Shown: piece after piece, positions 20,500-31,141 of the stretch
How positions within the stretch are numbered: the first letter of the stretch is position 1
Layout: each line of letters opens with the position of its first letter
NCBI GenBank assembly: GCA_027382625.1
Contig: JAJKFJ010021351.1
Coordinates: 1-39,735, forward strand
DNA: 39,735 nt
Direction of reading: 5' to 3'
Source: Tetmemena sp. SeJ-2015
Taxonomy: Eukaryota; Ciliophora; Spirotrichea; Sporadotrichida; Oxytrichidae
Notes under the pieces: model-generated
Seen by the model: only the letters and a program-made list of their open reading frames with translations
Database searches by the model: none
What the model was told of the DNA's origin: nothing
Position numbers and translations under genes: made by a program

Positions 20500-21284
20500 T
20501 TATTAAAGTATTAATAAAGAAATTATTTATACACAACTTATTTTCACTTTCTTATCATATTATGTGTTTTTATTAATCTAAAAATTAAAAAAATGAACTT
20601 TAAATTGTGTTCTTTCTACCTAAACAATATTTATTAACACAAAGACACAAAAGTTTTTCCCAAACTTTTTCATTAATGATTATCGTAATTGATTCATCAA
20701 AATCTTTTTTTTAATACTAAAATGAATATTATAACATTTTTATTACGAGTTTAAATGATTATTTTAAAATTAAATTTTTTTATTATTAATTGTAAAATTC
20801 ATTCTCATTTACATTAATTTTTTAATTAAAACAAAAAAAAGAAAAAAAATAAAAATAACACATTAAATTTTTTCAATTAAAGAATTTTTAAATTTGAATA
20901 AAATGAAATCGAGTTTAAAACAAATAGGCTTTATTTCATAAGAAGAAAGTGACTATAAGCTTCTATCAAGCTTAGACCCTGTTTTATATTCACAATATAG
21001 GAGATAATTTAATAAAAAAGAGTGTATTTACAAAAATAAAAATCCATGCCAGTTGAAGTATGAATTTTTTTATTAAAATTATTACCATTCGATTAAGCAT
21101 TAAATTTTTAACAAAATTCATCCTTGTTATTTCTTAGTAGGTTGTCTATGCAAAGTTTTAACTCGGTCAAATGTTTTTTAGCTTGTCTTATTTTTTGGTT
21201 CAGATTTATGACAACTATAACTCTTCATATAGTCCTCTTATCATAATGGCTTAAGAACAAACTTATATTATAATTCAATAAGTT
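20500..21284. other. AT-rich spacer, no gene seen
   Basis: Nothing coding or repeated was recognised. Confidence 0.5.
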
Positions 21285-21850
21285 ATTGTAGCGCCGCAAG
21301 AGTGTAGACTTGGAATATGGTTCCGGGGTCGCAAGAGAGGAGAAATTGCTGTGACTGGAATTTCATCATGGAGAATGATTTTGGAAATAAAATCAAGAAT
21401 TTCAGCTTGGACATGTACGGTACTGTTAAATTCAGTAAAAAGACATTCTAATTTAAATTAGTCGAAACAAATTTTTTTTAAATTATTATTACATAAGAAA
21501 GATGGGAGAAGAGATATGTACTTCAATTTGTGCTTAAAAAAATTGAAAGTCAAGGAGGCAAGCGAACTGCAAGAGTGACTAGGGTTAGAAACGCTAGCGC
21601 TACGGAACCCAGAAAGATATATTAAAGATGGCCCTCTCAACCATTGTCATAGTTAGGAAGCTCTGATTGGACAGCAGTTCACGCCTCTGGTTGTAGGGTT
21701 TGTAGAGGAATGGAGGCCACCTATCAGCTTTCAACAAGTGACAACACCTATCCTCTCACTGCAATCAACTATTGACTTAGAACTGGAGCTTGCCTCTGCA
21801 AGGTGCAGTAGGGGTAGACTACAACTTTTGATATGAAGGAAATTCAAGAT
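21285..21850. other. GC-richer island of unknown nature
   Basis: Two blocks (21288-21420 and 21541-21840) have raised GC content, with phrases such as GTAGCGCCGCAAGAGTGTAG and GGCAAGCGAACTGCAAGAGT. TGA interrupts the frames and no copy was found elsewhere in the window. It could be a single member of another SINE-like family or a small non-coding gene; I cannot tell. Confidence 0.35.
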
Positions 21851-22847
21851 ACCAAGTCAATTTAAAAAATGACTCAAATAAAATATTGATTAGGATTATT
21901 GACTAGGACAAAAATTAAACTGCCTTCTTTCTTATCTAATAATAATATATGAACTTCCATTCTCCTAATCTTCATCTTATTTAAATTCAACATTGTACAC
22001 TATTGAACAGGCTCATTTTGATCTACCTACTTCACAATTTACAGGTCTAACTACTCTTAGCTTATTATTTTAACTTAATACTGATTTTAATTTTAATTTT
22101 AACTATAATATAACTCAAATATTTTTAAAAAGAAAAACTTAAATTATTATTTAATTAAGATTAAAGGCGCGGCTTATATTTTATTCTAATTATTTTATAT
22201 AAAAATATTCTAAACATGCCTAAAGTTGATTTAATATTAATAAATTCTATTTTCATCTTAATTACTTCAAAAATATTTTAACATAACTGTGGTAATTAAA
22301 TTTATTTGAACTTAACTTATTTTTCATGATTAAATATTAATTTTATATTTTTAAAGTTAATTTTATAATCTTTTATATATAATATATTTTATAATTATAG
22401 GGAGGATATGAATTAGTAATCGCAAATTGATATTTTTAAAATTCATAGTGAAGTGATTGAGGAGTGAACAGATAGTCTTTTGATTATTGGTATTTATATT
22501 TTTTATTATAAAATCAAAAAATAAAGCATTTGAATGTAAAAATATAAACGAGCGATTGAGCTTGTTCAGAGACATGAAATTGCAGCAACTCTTGTAAGTA
22601 AACAATCTTTAAATTGATCTCATTGTGTAATTTGAATTAGTTAAGCTCTTAATTATTGATAAGCTCTAACACTAATACGGTCTTTTACTAACTGATTGAT
22701 TTAAACTAAGCAGACGATAGAACTTAGAAACTTTTCAATTGTGATTAATCTCTCAGAGTAGACTCTTTAGGTGCTTTCCCTCTTAGAATTATTTGAACAA
22801 AACTAATTTGCGAGAAAGGTAAGCATATCTATAGTTTAAAGTCTTGA
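21851..22847. other. AT-rich sequence upstream of the coiled-coil gene
   Basis: This stretch is mostly featureless. A short plus-strand patch at about 22515-22600 (KSKNKAFECKNINERLSLFR, DMKLQQLL) reads like protein and might be an earlier MDS of the gene that follows, but no pointer links it in frame. The 5' end of that gene, including its ATG, was not identified. Confidence 0.4.
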
Positions 22848-22966
22848 TTATAGCTAACAAAAGATAAATGTTTTGAAGAGAATAAATAGCTTAAGCTTTA
22901 AATACGAGGTCAAATAAAGTACATTTAAAAAATAATTTTCGCAATCAAATAAGTCAAAGCAAGCAG
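22848..22966 (+). CDS. Coiled-coil protein gene, earliest MDS found
   Basis: The frame opens after TGA at 22845 and reads DKCFEENKQLKLQIRGQIKY then IQKIIFAIKQVKAS. It ends in AGCAAGCAG (22958-22966), which recurs at 23410-23418. Joining the two restores a continuous frame, IKQVKASRASHIEGKNKL. A longer-looking alternative frame on the same DNA does not match the downstream phase, so the pointer decides the frame. The true left edge and start codon are unknown. The whole predicted product is charged, heptad-like and free of other domains, suggesting a structural coiled-coil protein. Confidence 0.6.
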
Positions 22967-23418
22967 CAGCTAATACTTGTTCAGTAAAAACCATATTAAA
23001 TATTTTTTGATTTGAACATTTTAATTCGCAATCACTAATTCATACCCCACTATAATGAATAGTATATCGAGGGATTAGAGCAGTAACTCACTTAAGCTTT
23101 GCATTAGATTTAAGACTATGAAAACGAAGTAGTAAATCAAAAGCAGTACTATGATGTACAATTTATTTATTATATATTTTAAATGTTAAAAAATTAATCA
23201 TTATGAAGTATCGGTAAGGATTTTACTCTCAAATATTATTTATAATTAAAGTATAAGATAAGTTTTGAAATATAATTTTTATTCATTGTTAAATCATTTA
23301 AATCAGAAATAATAAATAGCAATCTTTGAAATAATTTTGTTAATTAAATTAAATAATTGACAATTGTCTTAGCTGGAGGAAAAGTATAAAATAAAGTATC
23401 AAGAATTTTAGCAAGCAG
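22967..23418 (+). other. IES, 452 bp with pointer AGCAAGCAG
   Basis: Bounded by the 9-bp direct repeat AGCAAGCAG (22958-22966 and 23410-23418). Its removal with one pointer copy restores the coiled-coil frame. The interior is AT-rich with no repeat-family member noted. Confidence 0.75.
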
Positions 23419-23667
23419 AGCTAGTCATATAGAAGGAAAGAACAAACTTGAATTGAGAATGCAAGATTCAGACACTCTCATCAGATATTATAAAGAATCA
23501 AATGAATCCCTTGAAACCATCAATAAAAATATGTCCTATCAGATAGAGCAAAATCATAAGCTAGTCAATTAGAAAGACTCAGTTATATTAGAGCTGAGAG
23601 AGGAAAACATCAAATTATCTCAGGACTATTATCAACTCAAACAAAATCTTCAACAGCAAATTCTAAT
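23410..23667 (+). CDS. Coiled-coil protein gene, MDS
   Basis: One open frame with Gln at TAA/TAG: SRASHIEGKNKLELRMQDSD, TLIRYYKESNESLETINKNM, SYQIEQNHKLVNQKDSVILE, LREENIKLSQDYYQLKQNLQ, ending QQILI. Leu, Ile and charged residues recur with roughly seven-residue spacing, typical of an extended coiled coil. Both ends carry pointers (AGCAAGCAG and CAAATTCTAAT) that join in frame to the neighbours. No TGA occurs within the segment, in contrast to the flanking DNA. Confidence 0.85.
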
Positions 23668-23981
23668 TTCAAATTAATCTAAGATGCGAATAATTAAATA
23701 CATTTATTAGAGTCTTCATGTAAGTATAATTTAATTTTATCTTTAAGATATTTTAATAATTATAGAAGTGGTGTAAATTATTTTTAACAATCCAAAACTA
23801 TTGCTTACCATTTCTATGATTATAAAATGATTAGCATATATGTACTAATGAAATATGATTTTTCCATTTAGAATATTAATGACTTATTAAAGTATGTTAA
23901 AATTTGTGAAGTAGAAGTTATTTTGTTTTTATAAAAAGTATTTTAAGTTATATTATTAAAAATAAAATTTCAAATTCTAAT
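23668..23981 (+). other. IES, 314 bp with pointer CAAATTCTAAT
   Basis: The 11-bp repeat CAAATTCTAAT occurs at 23657-23667 and 23971-23981. Excision joins LQQQILIS to QDSFLKSEESS in frame. The interior is AT-rich, with a GTAAGT-like site at 23719 that is not needed to explain the structure. Confidence 0.88.
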
Positions 23982-24117
23982 ATCATAAGATTCTTTTCTT
24001 AAATCGGAAGAATCTTCATAGTTATTGAATTAAAAGAATGCTTAATTAAAAGAAACAGAATAGCTTATTGAAAAATAGAAAGCCGAAATCAATAAACTTT
24101 GGATGGATAGGCTTTCA
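23971..24117 (+). CDS. Coiled-coil protein gene, MDS
   Basis: Reads QILISQDSFLKSEESSQLL, NQKNAQLKETEQLIEKQKAE, INKLWMDRLS. Many Gln codons are TAA or TAG. The right edge is GCTTTCA (24111-24117), repeated at 26886-26892 across 2.8 kb; joined, the frame reads WMDRLSKKEEFSRMSKEL. The strength of this assignment is the in-frame pointer at both ends. Confidence 0.85.
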
Positions 24118-24462
24118 TAAAAAAATTGGATAATTTTATTTAACAAATATATATCAAATATTACAGTTATAGATTTGGCAAAGATTAAGAGTTCGAGAAA
24201 AAAAATCTTTATAAGTAAAATAAAGAAAACTTTTAAAAACTTGGAAGAGTAGTTTAATTATATTTTCTTCCTCACTAAATGAACTATTATTTAGTGTAAA
24301 CTTAAAATCAAGAACTCACCAAATACTCTCTAGTATAAACTTTCTCATATTAATTTAGCGGTTATAAAATAAATAAAGTGAGGATAATCCCGAGTATGAT
24401 TCAAGATATTTTCTTTAACTTCAAATTATGCGAATTTATTTTTATACGAATCCTTATTACCT

Positions 24463-24752
24463 ATGATAGAGGAGGAGCTATCAAGATTGAATCAACTTAG
24501 AAGATTCAAACTTACAATACTTACTTCTTTAGCCTCTATTGCTGTTTACTTCTTCTATAAAAAGCGGAGACCATTATTCCTGCTTGAACCTTAAAACCCG
24601 TCGCTTCTCACAACTAAGGCCTTTTTTCCTCAAAGCTAATTGCAATATCATGACCTTGTATAAACGGATATATCTGTTGTGAGCTTGGGGTAGTATACGA
24701 GTCTTCAGATTAGCAGAGTTAAAATTAATTATATATGGAGAGATATTGTACA
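24463..24752 (+). CDS. Nested gene inside an IES: membrane-anchored unknown, first segment
   Basis: The ATG at 24463 gives MIEEELSRLNQLRRFKLTIL, then TSLASIAVYFFYKKRRPLFL, then LEPQNPSLLTTKAFFPQS and YTSLQISRVKINYIWRDI. LTILTSLASIAVYFFY is a likely single membrane helix followed by a basic KKRR stretch, as in a signal-anchor protein. No TGA occurs until after the segment. It cannot belong to the coiled-coil gene, whose flanking MDSs join directly. TATTGTACA at 24744-24752 recurs at 24827-24835 and may be a pointer to the next segment, although the phase does not match without an indel. No family recognised. Confidence 0.55.
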
Positions 24753-24826
24753 ATGTTGAATTTAAAATTAAACGTCTTTTTATTAATTTAAATTAGAAAT
24801 GGAATTTGATAAATACGCATTAACTG

Positions 24827-25087
24827 TATTGTACATGTCCTAGCATGATTCATTCTCTTTTTAGTCATATGATACCCATCTTTTCCAAAATCAGTCTCGG
24901 CTTTTCCTTCTTCTCCAGCAGCACCGGAACCAACTTCCAAGTCTAAGCCCTTGAAAAAAGTGGCAGTTTGGAAAATTAATTCCGGGACTACAATAATAAA
25001 ATTGTCTAAAGAACTGCTAATTATTTCATAGATAGAATATTGTTCAAAACTAGAATCATTAGTAGGTAATAAATATTATAAATTTGA
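24827..25087 (+). CDS. Nested gene inside an IES, second segment
   Basis: A plus-strand frame reads HMIPIFSKISLGFSFFSSS, TGTNFQVQALEKSGSLEN, QFRDYNNKIVQRTANYFIDR, then ILFKTRIISR to a TGA at 25085. The composition is protein-like, especially from TGTNFQ onwards. A TATTGTACA match at its left edge suggests it continues the 24463 segment after a 74-bp interior spacer, but the joined frame hits a TGA within a few codons. A base-calling indel, or a different junction, would be required. Confidence 0.45.
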
Positions 25088-25204
25088 TATTACATCTCAA
25101 TAAATTATTTAAATTAATTTTCTTATTTCAGTGGCTCTACACATACCTTATAAAATTTTTCAATGAATCACTCAAAAATAATTTCCTACACAATCCATAG
25201 AGTG

Positions 25205-25700
25205 CATATGATTAGTTGATCGAGGGGAAGCAAAAACTAATCAAGATAGAGTTTGTTAGCAAAGCGCTAAATATTAAATTAGAGATAGTTTAAAAGCATT
25301 TTCAATTTAAATTTAATGAGGGAGTCAGCTCATACTAAATCAACATGAAGATAATGAACACCGTACCTTACTCAATTTAAGTTTTTGTGTCTGCACTTTG
25401 AGCAATTGTATATTGATGGTGAGGTTAGACTCCATCTGAATATTATAGTCGGAGAGAGTTATACTTGCAAATTGTCAATGTTTTTTTCTTGATTATGTTA
25501 AAAAGTACGCAATGGAAGCATACTTTTGTAACTCTTTGAGCTTTCCAGCGAAGATAAGCCTCTGTTGATTGGAGGGATGCCTTCCTTGTGTTGGCTGCTT
25601 ACCCCCTCGGCTATAAATTTCTATTTTTAGAAGTTTAGCTTGTTGATGTAGTTGTTAAGGTAGACATTTAATTTAAATGAGATCCTAATTAAATATAATA
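25205..25700 (+). repeat. Repeat family C, copy 2
   Basis: Shares TTGATCGAGGGGAAGCAAAA, AGATAGAGTTTGTTAG, GAGATAGTTTAAAA, GTCGGAGAGAGTT, GGAAGCATACTTTTG and GCCTCTGTTGATTGGAGGGA with copies 1 and 3. It lies within the 2.8 kb IES, upstream of repeat B copy 4. Confidence 0.8.
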
Positions 25701-25807
25701 TATTGAGATTATGAACATGGACTCAATTAAGTATTTTTTTAAATCATTCCAAACGATTTACGATCAAATTCACCCTAATTCCAAGAATGATTAAGTTTTG
25801 GAAATTT

Positions 25808-26185
25808 AATTAAAATCGGTGATTGGTTAAAAAATAAATGGAGAGTTGCCCAAAATTGACAGTTGAATATGATTCACCTTCTGAATCTTGTATATTTTGA
25901 AAGAGAACATAATAAGTTTTTCTTTGATTTATCCTCAGTTCTCAAAGAGCAAAACTTTGATACGCACTTTCTTTCACCATACCTCTTGATCAAACTTCAT
26001 CTAAATGTTTGCTTATAACTCTTACGAGCACTCCCACAGAAAAGTTGCAAGGATGAAAAGTTCTTAGATTTTGTGCTTAATCGAAATGTAATTATTATTT
26101 AAATCTGACACATCAACTGCCACTGATTTATTCCATTTTAATTTAATATATAATTTAATTTCTTCCTATTAAATTCTCAGCTATA
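25808..26185 (+). repeat. Repeat family B, copy 4
   Basis: Starts AAAATCGGTGATTGGTTAAA, includes AATGGAGAGTTGCCC and AAAGTTGCAAGGATGAAAAG, and ends ATTAAATTCTCAGCTATA. Full length, inside the 2.8 kb IES. Confidence 0.85.
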
Positions 26186-26885
26186 AAAAAAAAATAGATT
26201 AAAGTCTTTAATGAAGCGTAAAATCTAAAATACTACAACCTATCTGTCATTATTTCTTTCTTTTCTGGGATTTATTAGGAATATCCTTTTTTAAAATTTC
26301 TGGTATTGCATTTAGCATATTTTAAAAAGGTAAACTAATAAACTCAGTAATTATATTTTTAAATTGATATGAGAATAATAAGATTTATTAATCAATACAA
26401 ATTTTACTCTTGGAATCATCATGAAGATGATTTAATCAGTTTTATTTTAAGCTAAGATTCCTTTGTTTAATTTTTATATGTTGAATTACGAAGCTGCATA
26501 ACAATATGCTAACTTCTTATTTTCATTTCCTTCTTAATTTAGTATAAAAATGCAGCTTTTAATTGCGAACTTAGCGAATCTCTGAAATAATAATAAAAAA
26601 TTTATATCATTAAGAAGTTTAATAAATTTTGTTTTATAAGTGATCGATATAAAATTTAAACTTTATTATATTAAGAAATCTCCTTTCTTAGTAATAAAAT
26701 TGAATTGTAAATCTAAAGGAAAGCAAATAATCTGATTAGTCTTAAATAAAAGTCTGATTATTACAAAAAGAGGAGAATATAATATTTATTTACATATTAA
26801 ATTGCACAAATCGTTTGTGTAATTATTTCCTGCCCAAACTTAACTAGTAAATTTACATGTTATAAAGTTCTTACGATTAACTATC

Positions 26886-27305
26886 GCTTTCAAAGAAGGA
26901 AGAGTTCTCCAGAATGAGTAAAGAGCTAGATTAGTATAAAGCCAAACTAATTCAATAAGAAGTTAAATCAGTTTCACTTGAATAGACAATCGATCAACTC
27001 AGACAAGATAGAATACAGGTAATTAACAAACTTAAGATTGCTAACTCTGACTGCGATAATATGGGTTAGATGCTTGAAGCCACAGAGCAAAGGTTTAATG
27101 ACATCGAAAATAAAGAAAAACTCATCAAAGAAGCTGAGCACAGACTCAAAGAGCAACAACTAACACTCACCATTGATTTAGAAAAGCTAAGATTACAAAG
27201 AGATTAAAATATCAAACTTCAGGAATATCTTGACTTGGAGAGACTTGAAATTAGAGATTCAATCAACACTAAGGTTAATAAAGTCTTAGAAGAAGAAAGG
27301 AAAAG
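26886..27305 (+). CDS. Coiled-coil protein gene, MDS
   Basis: Open throughout: SKKEEFSRMSKELDQYKAK, LIQQEVKSVSLEQTIDQLRQ, GQMLEATEQRFNDIENKEK, IKEAEHRLKEQQLTLTIDLE, LERLEIRDSINTKVNKVLEE. It is strongly heptad-like and rich in Glu, Lys, Gln and Leu. The left pointer is GCTTTCA. The right edge is probably AAAG (27302-27305), repeated at 27511-27514, which gives EEERK-REEEVRDAQ in frame. Four bases is a weak pointer, though the phase fits. The ATG at 26914 is internal, not the start. Confidence 0.85.
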
Positions 27306-27514
27306 GAATCAACAACTTCTTTAGTATTCTCTAAATTATATTCAATTATGAAAATTAAATATTTTAGAATATAGTATTTGTAAAAACTATTTGATAGCAT
27401 CATTGATAAATTTAAACTAATTTTTGATTTGAAGATAAAAGAAATGCTTCATTATTAATATTGGCTTCATTAATAAATGAAAATGTGATGATTTGATTTA
27501 ATTATTTGATAAAG
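27306..27514 (+). other. Probable IES, about 209 bp, pointer AAAG
   Basis: This AT-rich gap lies between two coiled-coil segments. The frame is kept if the AAAG copies at 27302-27305 and 27511-27514 are merged. A conventional intron was considered, but no GT...AG pair keeps the frame obviously better. Confidence 0.6.
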
Positions 27515-28182
27515 AGAGGAGGAGGTTAGAGATGCTCAAGGTTAGATTGATGTGTATCGATTTGAAAAGGAAAGAGAGGTGGTTGAGGTGCAAGGCTTGA
27601 GAGAGGAGATTAGACAACTCTAAGCACAGTTGAAAATAAATCAAATGAAGCTCTAATGAGAGTAGAAGATTAAATTACAACTTAATCTTAAAGAGATGAT
27701 GAACTGCAATCAGAATTTAATTAACAAAGGCAATAAATTTATGAGCTCAATATAGCTACTAAAACTTATTAGCTCCTTATAGAAGACAAGGATGAAAAAC
27801 TTAAAAGTATAAACACCAAGTTAGATGAATATAAGTCTTAAATAGAACGAGACAAGGATGCTTTCAACAGATTGAGAGACAAGTACAATCGTATTCTAAG
27901 AGACAAAGAATCTATTTTATCTTCTTAAGTCTAAATTTAAGAAAACATTGAAAATTCGTTCAAACACAAAGAGAAGCAATATTAAAGTAGGCTTGAAGAC
28001 TTGGAGTAGTTCTCAGATGAGAGATTTCAGAAATACTCAGTCATGGAACAGAGAAAGAAACTTGAAGTGAGAGAGGCAGAAAGCTCAGCATACGAAATGT
28101 ATCTCAAACAAGAATAAATCACTCTCAAATGGAAATAAGAGCTTCAAGATACTGCCAAAGCCTATGAAACTCTGGTTGCTAA
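27511..28182 (+). CDS. Coiled-coil protein gene, longest MDS
   Basis: Begins REEEVRDAQGQIDVYRFEK and EREVVEVQGLREEIRQLQAQ. After one missing A in the run at 27633-27636 it continues NKSNEALMRVEDQITTQSQ, YELNIATKTYQLLIEDKDEK, KSINTKLDEYKSQIERDKDA, RLRDKYNRILRDKESILSS and LEVREAESSAYEMYLKQEQ, ending AKAYETLVAK. All of it is coiled-coil-like. The single frame break is cured by adding one A, which points to a consensus error and not to decay. The right pointer is GTTGCTAA (28175-28182). Confidence 0.85.
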
Positions 28183-29642
28183 ATATTAACATATATTTTT
28201 AAGATATAAAATTATATTCTTTTTTTAAATAGATAGTATTAGGATAAATATAACTTTAAACATGAAATAATATATATATTACCAAATAGATTATTTAATC
28301 AAAAACATAAAGAATAATTTTATTCAAATGCTTCTCCTGATTACCTAGTAGCTGAAGATATATATCATAAGGCAAATAGTTGAAATCAGAGTTATAGTTT
28401 CAGATGGCACGACATGGACTTTCAGCGGCAAAAAAGGCAGAGAGCACACTCATCCTGTGTTACTCTTTACAGCTGGTCGCTACCCACCACTCAGAGAGTG
28501 CCGTGAAGCAGATCATGCCTTAAAGAAGGAAAGGTTTTAGAAGAGGTGGAGACCTCCTCCCCACATCACAGCGAGTTGTAGCGTACAAATCTAACATCGG
28601 TGACGACAGTATGCGTCAGGCGAATACAGCGCAAGGGACATCAGAGATCTGCAGTTTAGGACTCTCAGCATTGAGTATTCGTTGAAATTTGATGATCAAC
28701 TTAGTTACTTATTATAGATAACAGCTTCAAATGCAGATAAGAAAGCCAGCTTACGAGGTAATAATAATAATAATAATATCAATTATTTTTAATTTTATAT
28801 ATTTATTCAAAATCATAATTCAAAGAGGCTCTTGTCAACTTGTCTAGACAAGACTAACTCAGGGGGGCTGCAACTTACTGTGAGGCGAGGCGGATGCCTC
28901 AATTTCCGCTAAAATCTTCACACTGAAGGAGGGACTCCCTTCATTTATATGTAGTATTGTGGAGATGAGTCACAAAGAGCATCTGATGGAGTAATGGGCT
29001 CTCTGCCTTTGGTGCGATGCACTAAGTTCAATCATCTATCACAATTCATCAAATATCTAAACTGTCGTCCCGTGATTGATCCTCTCTTCAAAGAAATTAA
29101 TTATACCTTCAAAATAATTATTAATTACACAAGATAAAGGTTACTTCATTAAACTCATTAAAACAATTACCTCTATTTATGAATATCGCTTTACTGGGAA
29201 CATAAAATTTATTTGCGTAAAATAATATGTAGATAAAAGATACTGATTATTAAAAAGTCTTAAAAATACGAATCTTTCTTTTTTGCATAACACAAAAGAA
29301 AATGTAACTGAATATCTATCTACCACCCATAGTTCTCTCATAGAATTTGCTTCTTATTATATTTGGATATAGTTTTTAATAAATATTGAGATAATAAATT
29401 AAATCAATTTAATAGCTCTGTGTGTCTTGATTTTCCGCAATAGAATTTAAACACTCTGAAGGAAAAAAAAGGATAATAAAAACTCAAATCATTTTAAACA
29501 AATTCTTTTATTGGAATTCTATTAAGAGTTTTCTATTGCGATTATATAAGTGTTAAATTTAAAAATTAAATTTCATTTGTTAAAATTATAATAGAAAGTT
29601 GAAAGATTAAATCAATATTTTTATTATATTTTTAGTTGCTAA
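28183..29642 (+). other. 1.46 kb IES with pointer GTTGCTAA
   Basis: The 8-bp GTTGCTAA occurs at 28175-28182 and 29635-29642. Joining gives YETLVAKQKKEIKQLKSQ, ending in a TGA soon after. The interior includes a GC-rich island (28390-28960) and a short TAA microsatellite near 28760. Confidence 0.88.
28390..28960. other. GC-rich island inside an IES
   Basis: A block of markedly higher GC content (for example CAGCTGGTCGCTACCCACCA and GTGACGACAGTATGCGTCAG) sits in AT-rich DNA. The frames contain TGA and no protein family is apparent. It was not matched to families A to C. It could be a single copy of another short interspersed element. Confidence 0.4.
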
Positions 29643-29715
29643 GCAAAAGAAAGAAATAAAATAACTTAAAAGTCAAATTGAGCTCTTAATGTCAAGCCCT
29701 TTTCAAAATGAATGA
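29635..29715 (+). CDS. Coiled-coil protein gene, terminal MDS with stop
   Basis: From the pointer GTTGCTAA the frame reads VAKQKKEIKQLKSQIELLM then SSPFQNE and stops at TGA (29713-29715). The short tail after the coiled coil and the TGA codon define the 3' end of the gene. The telomere-addition site should lie shortly downstream but is not visible. Confidence 0.85.
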
Positions 29716-30224
29716 TAAAGTGTAGCGAAATAATTTTTTTAATAATTTATCCTTTTAATTCTTTCATACCCATTAATAATAAATTTACAAGCTAAATCTA
29801 TTATGATACACGTTTTTATAAAGAAACAACTATATTTTTTCTTTTAACAATTTTAAGTCGATTAAATTATTTTTTTCAATCAAAATTGTCAAGTATTTTT
29901 AATTGATAAAATAAAGAAGGAGATGATTTATAATTTCCAAGCAATTTTTGTTCAAAATTATTTGCGAATAATTTAAATGTTTTACTAAAATAAATTATTT
30001 TATTAATTTGGATATTTCTACTTTAGATATGTATTAAAATATCATGTTATGAAAGTATCTCAAGTATTAAATGTCAGTCTTGAATTTATAGCACTAAAAA
30101 TTAAATGATATGATAAATAAAATATAATGCATTGTATTTAAGGATAAAATAATTATAAAATAATTTTTATATGTTTAAAAATAAAAGTAAATTTGAAGTT
30201 AAAAAGGTACTTAATATGATAACT
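29716..30224. other. AT-rich spacer, no gene seen
   Basis: This contains the 3' flank of the coiled-coil gene and AT-rich DNA. Nothing else was recognised. Confidence 0.5.
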
Positions 30225-30775
30225 CATATTCCCGAACCAGAGCCAGTGAACAGAGTTCGAGGGCTGAGGTCACTTAAGGTGCAACTTTAATTTGATAATC
30301 GGTGGTGAGCGATGTAGTATGTCTGATAGAGAGTGCATGTATAGTGGAGAAACCAAAAGTCATGGGAGAACTGTACTTCGTCCCAAGCAGTATCCTGTTG
30401 GTCCCCTAGATTCGTAGGCTTGGGCCATAAAAAAGAGCAATGGCTGTGGTAGAAATCCTTAAGAAAGCATGGAGGAGTTAAGTGTAAGATTACATTGTAC
30501 GAAGCTCTCGCAGACCCAACCTGTGAATGTGAGCATACGAGGTCTGACCACTTGTGTGACATCAAGGAGTCATGCTAATCTAGTCAAGTAGGTAATACTG
30601 TTGTGATTTACTCCCCGATAGCCATGTGAGACCAATGCCTACAAGTACTGTGCTTCGGAGTAGCTGGCAAATTTAGATATACTCAGAGTAAGAGACGAAG
30701 GGGAGTCTGAAATCGAATGCCACTAGGGATTCTCTCTCATCCCCAAATTATAGCGATTCGTCATTACTGGCTACT
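30225..30775 (+). repeat. Repeat family A, copy 2
   Basis: Aligns with copy 3 at 37612: TGTAGTATGTCTGATAGAGA against TGTAGTGTGTCTAATAGAGA, GCAGACCCAACCTGTGAATG against GCAGCCATTGAAGG, GCAAATTTAGATATACTCAG against GCAGATTTAGATGTATTGAG, and ATTCTCTCTC against TTTTCTCTCG. It is GC-richer than its flanks, with no convincing frame. The standard-code ORF on the minus strand is not protein-like. Confidence 0.7.
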
Positions 30776-31141
30776 AAAGATAAATAAGTGAAGTGAATCG
30801 TGGGTTATAAGAATAAGAATTTACAGGCTTTTAAGTAGAATTCTTTATAAGAAAAATATTATCGGTTTAAAAAAAAGTAATGATAATTTTTATTATTAAA
30901 TAGGAAAAGATTAGTTTTAATTAAATTATCACCCATTGTTAATCACTGATCTCTAAGAGAATTCAATTAAACATTAGGGTTTTAATTATACTCTATATTT
31001 TTTAAAACAAAATAAATATTAGTTTTAATCTTTTACCCAATCACTGTTTTTAAATATTACCCCAATCACATCTCTAATTAAGAAATGGGCTTTGATCTTA
31101 TTCTTATAACCCACGATTCACTTCACTTATTTATCTTTATT
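30776..31141. mobile_element. MITE-like element with 40-bp terminal inverted repeats
   Basis: The left end (about 30776-30818, AAAGATAAATAAGTGAAGTG then AATCGTGGGTTATAAGAATA) is repeated inverted at about 31098-31140 with no mismatch seen over about 42 bp. The interior of about 280 bp is AT-rich and non-coding. The left terminus coincides with the 3' end of repeat A copy 2, so it may have inserted at or into that repeat. Confidence 0.8.

Larger units (their letters stand above)
24118..26892 (+). other. 2.8 kb IES carrying repeats and another gene's segments
   Basis: Bounded by GCTTTCA at 24111-24117 and 26886-26892, with in-frame coding on either side. Inside are two plus-strand coding-like segments (24463-24752 and 24827-25087), a repeat C copy (25205-25700) and a repeat B copy (25808-26185). 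It is the largest IES identified in the window. Confidence 0.8.

Noticed and set aside
23667..23981. TCTTCAT or AATTTCAAATT as the pointer of the second coiled-coil IES
   Set aside because: Both repeats are present, but they join the MDSs out of phase. CAAATTCTAAT is the one that restores the frame.
24744..24835. TATTGTACA as a firm pointer for the nested gene
   Set aside because: The 9-bp match is good, but the joined frame reaches TGA within a few codons, so it is kept only as a suggestion.
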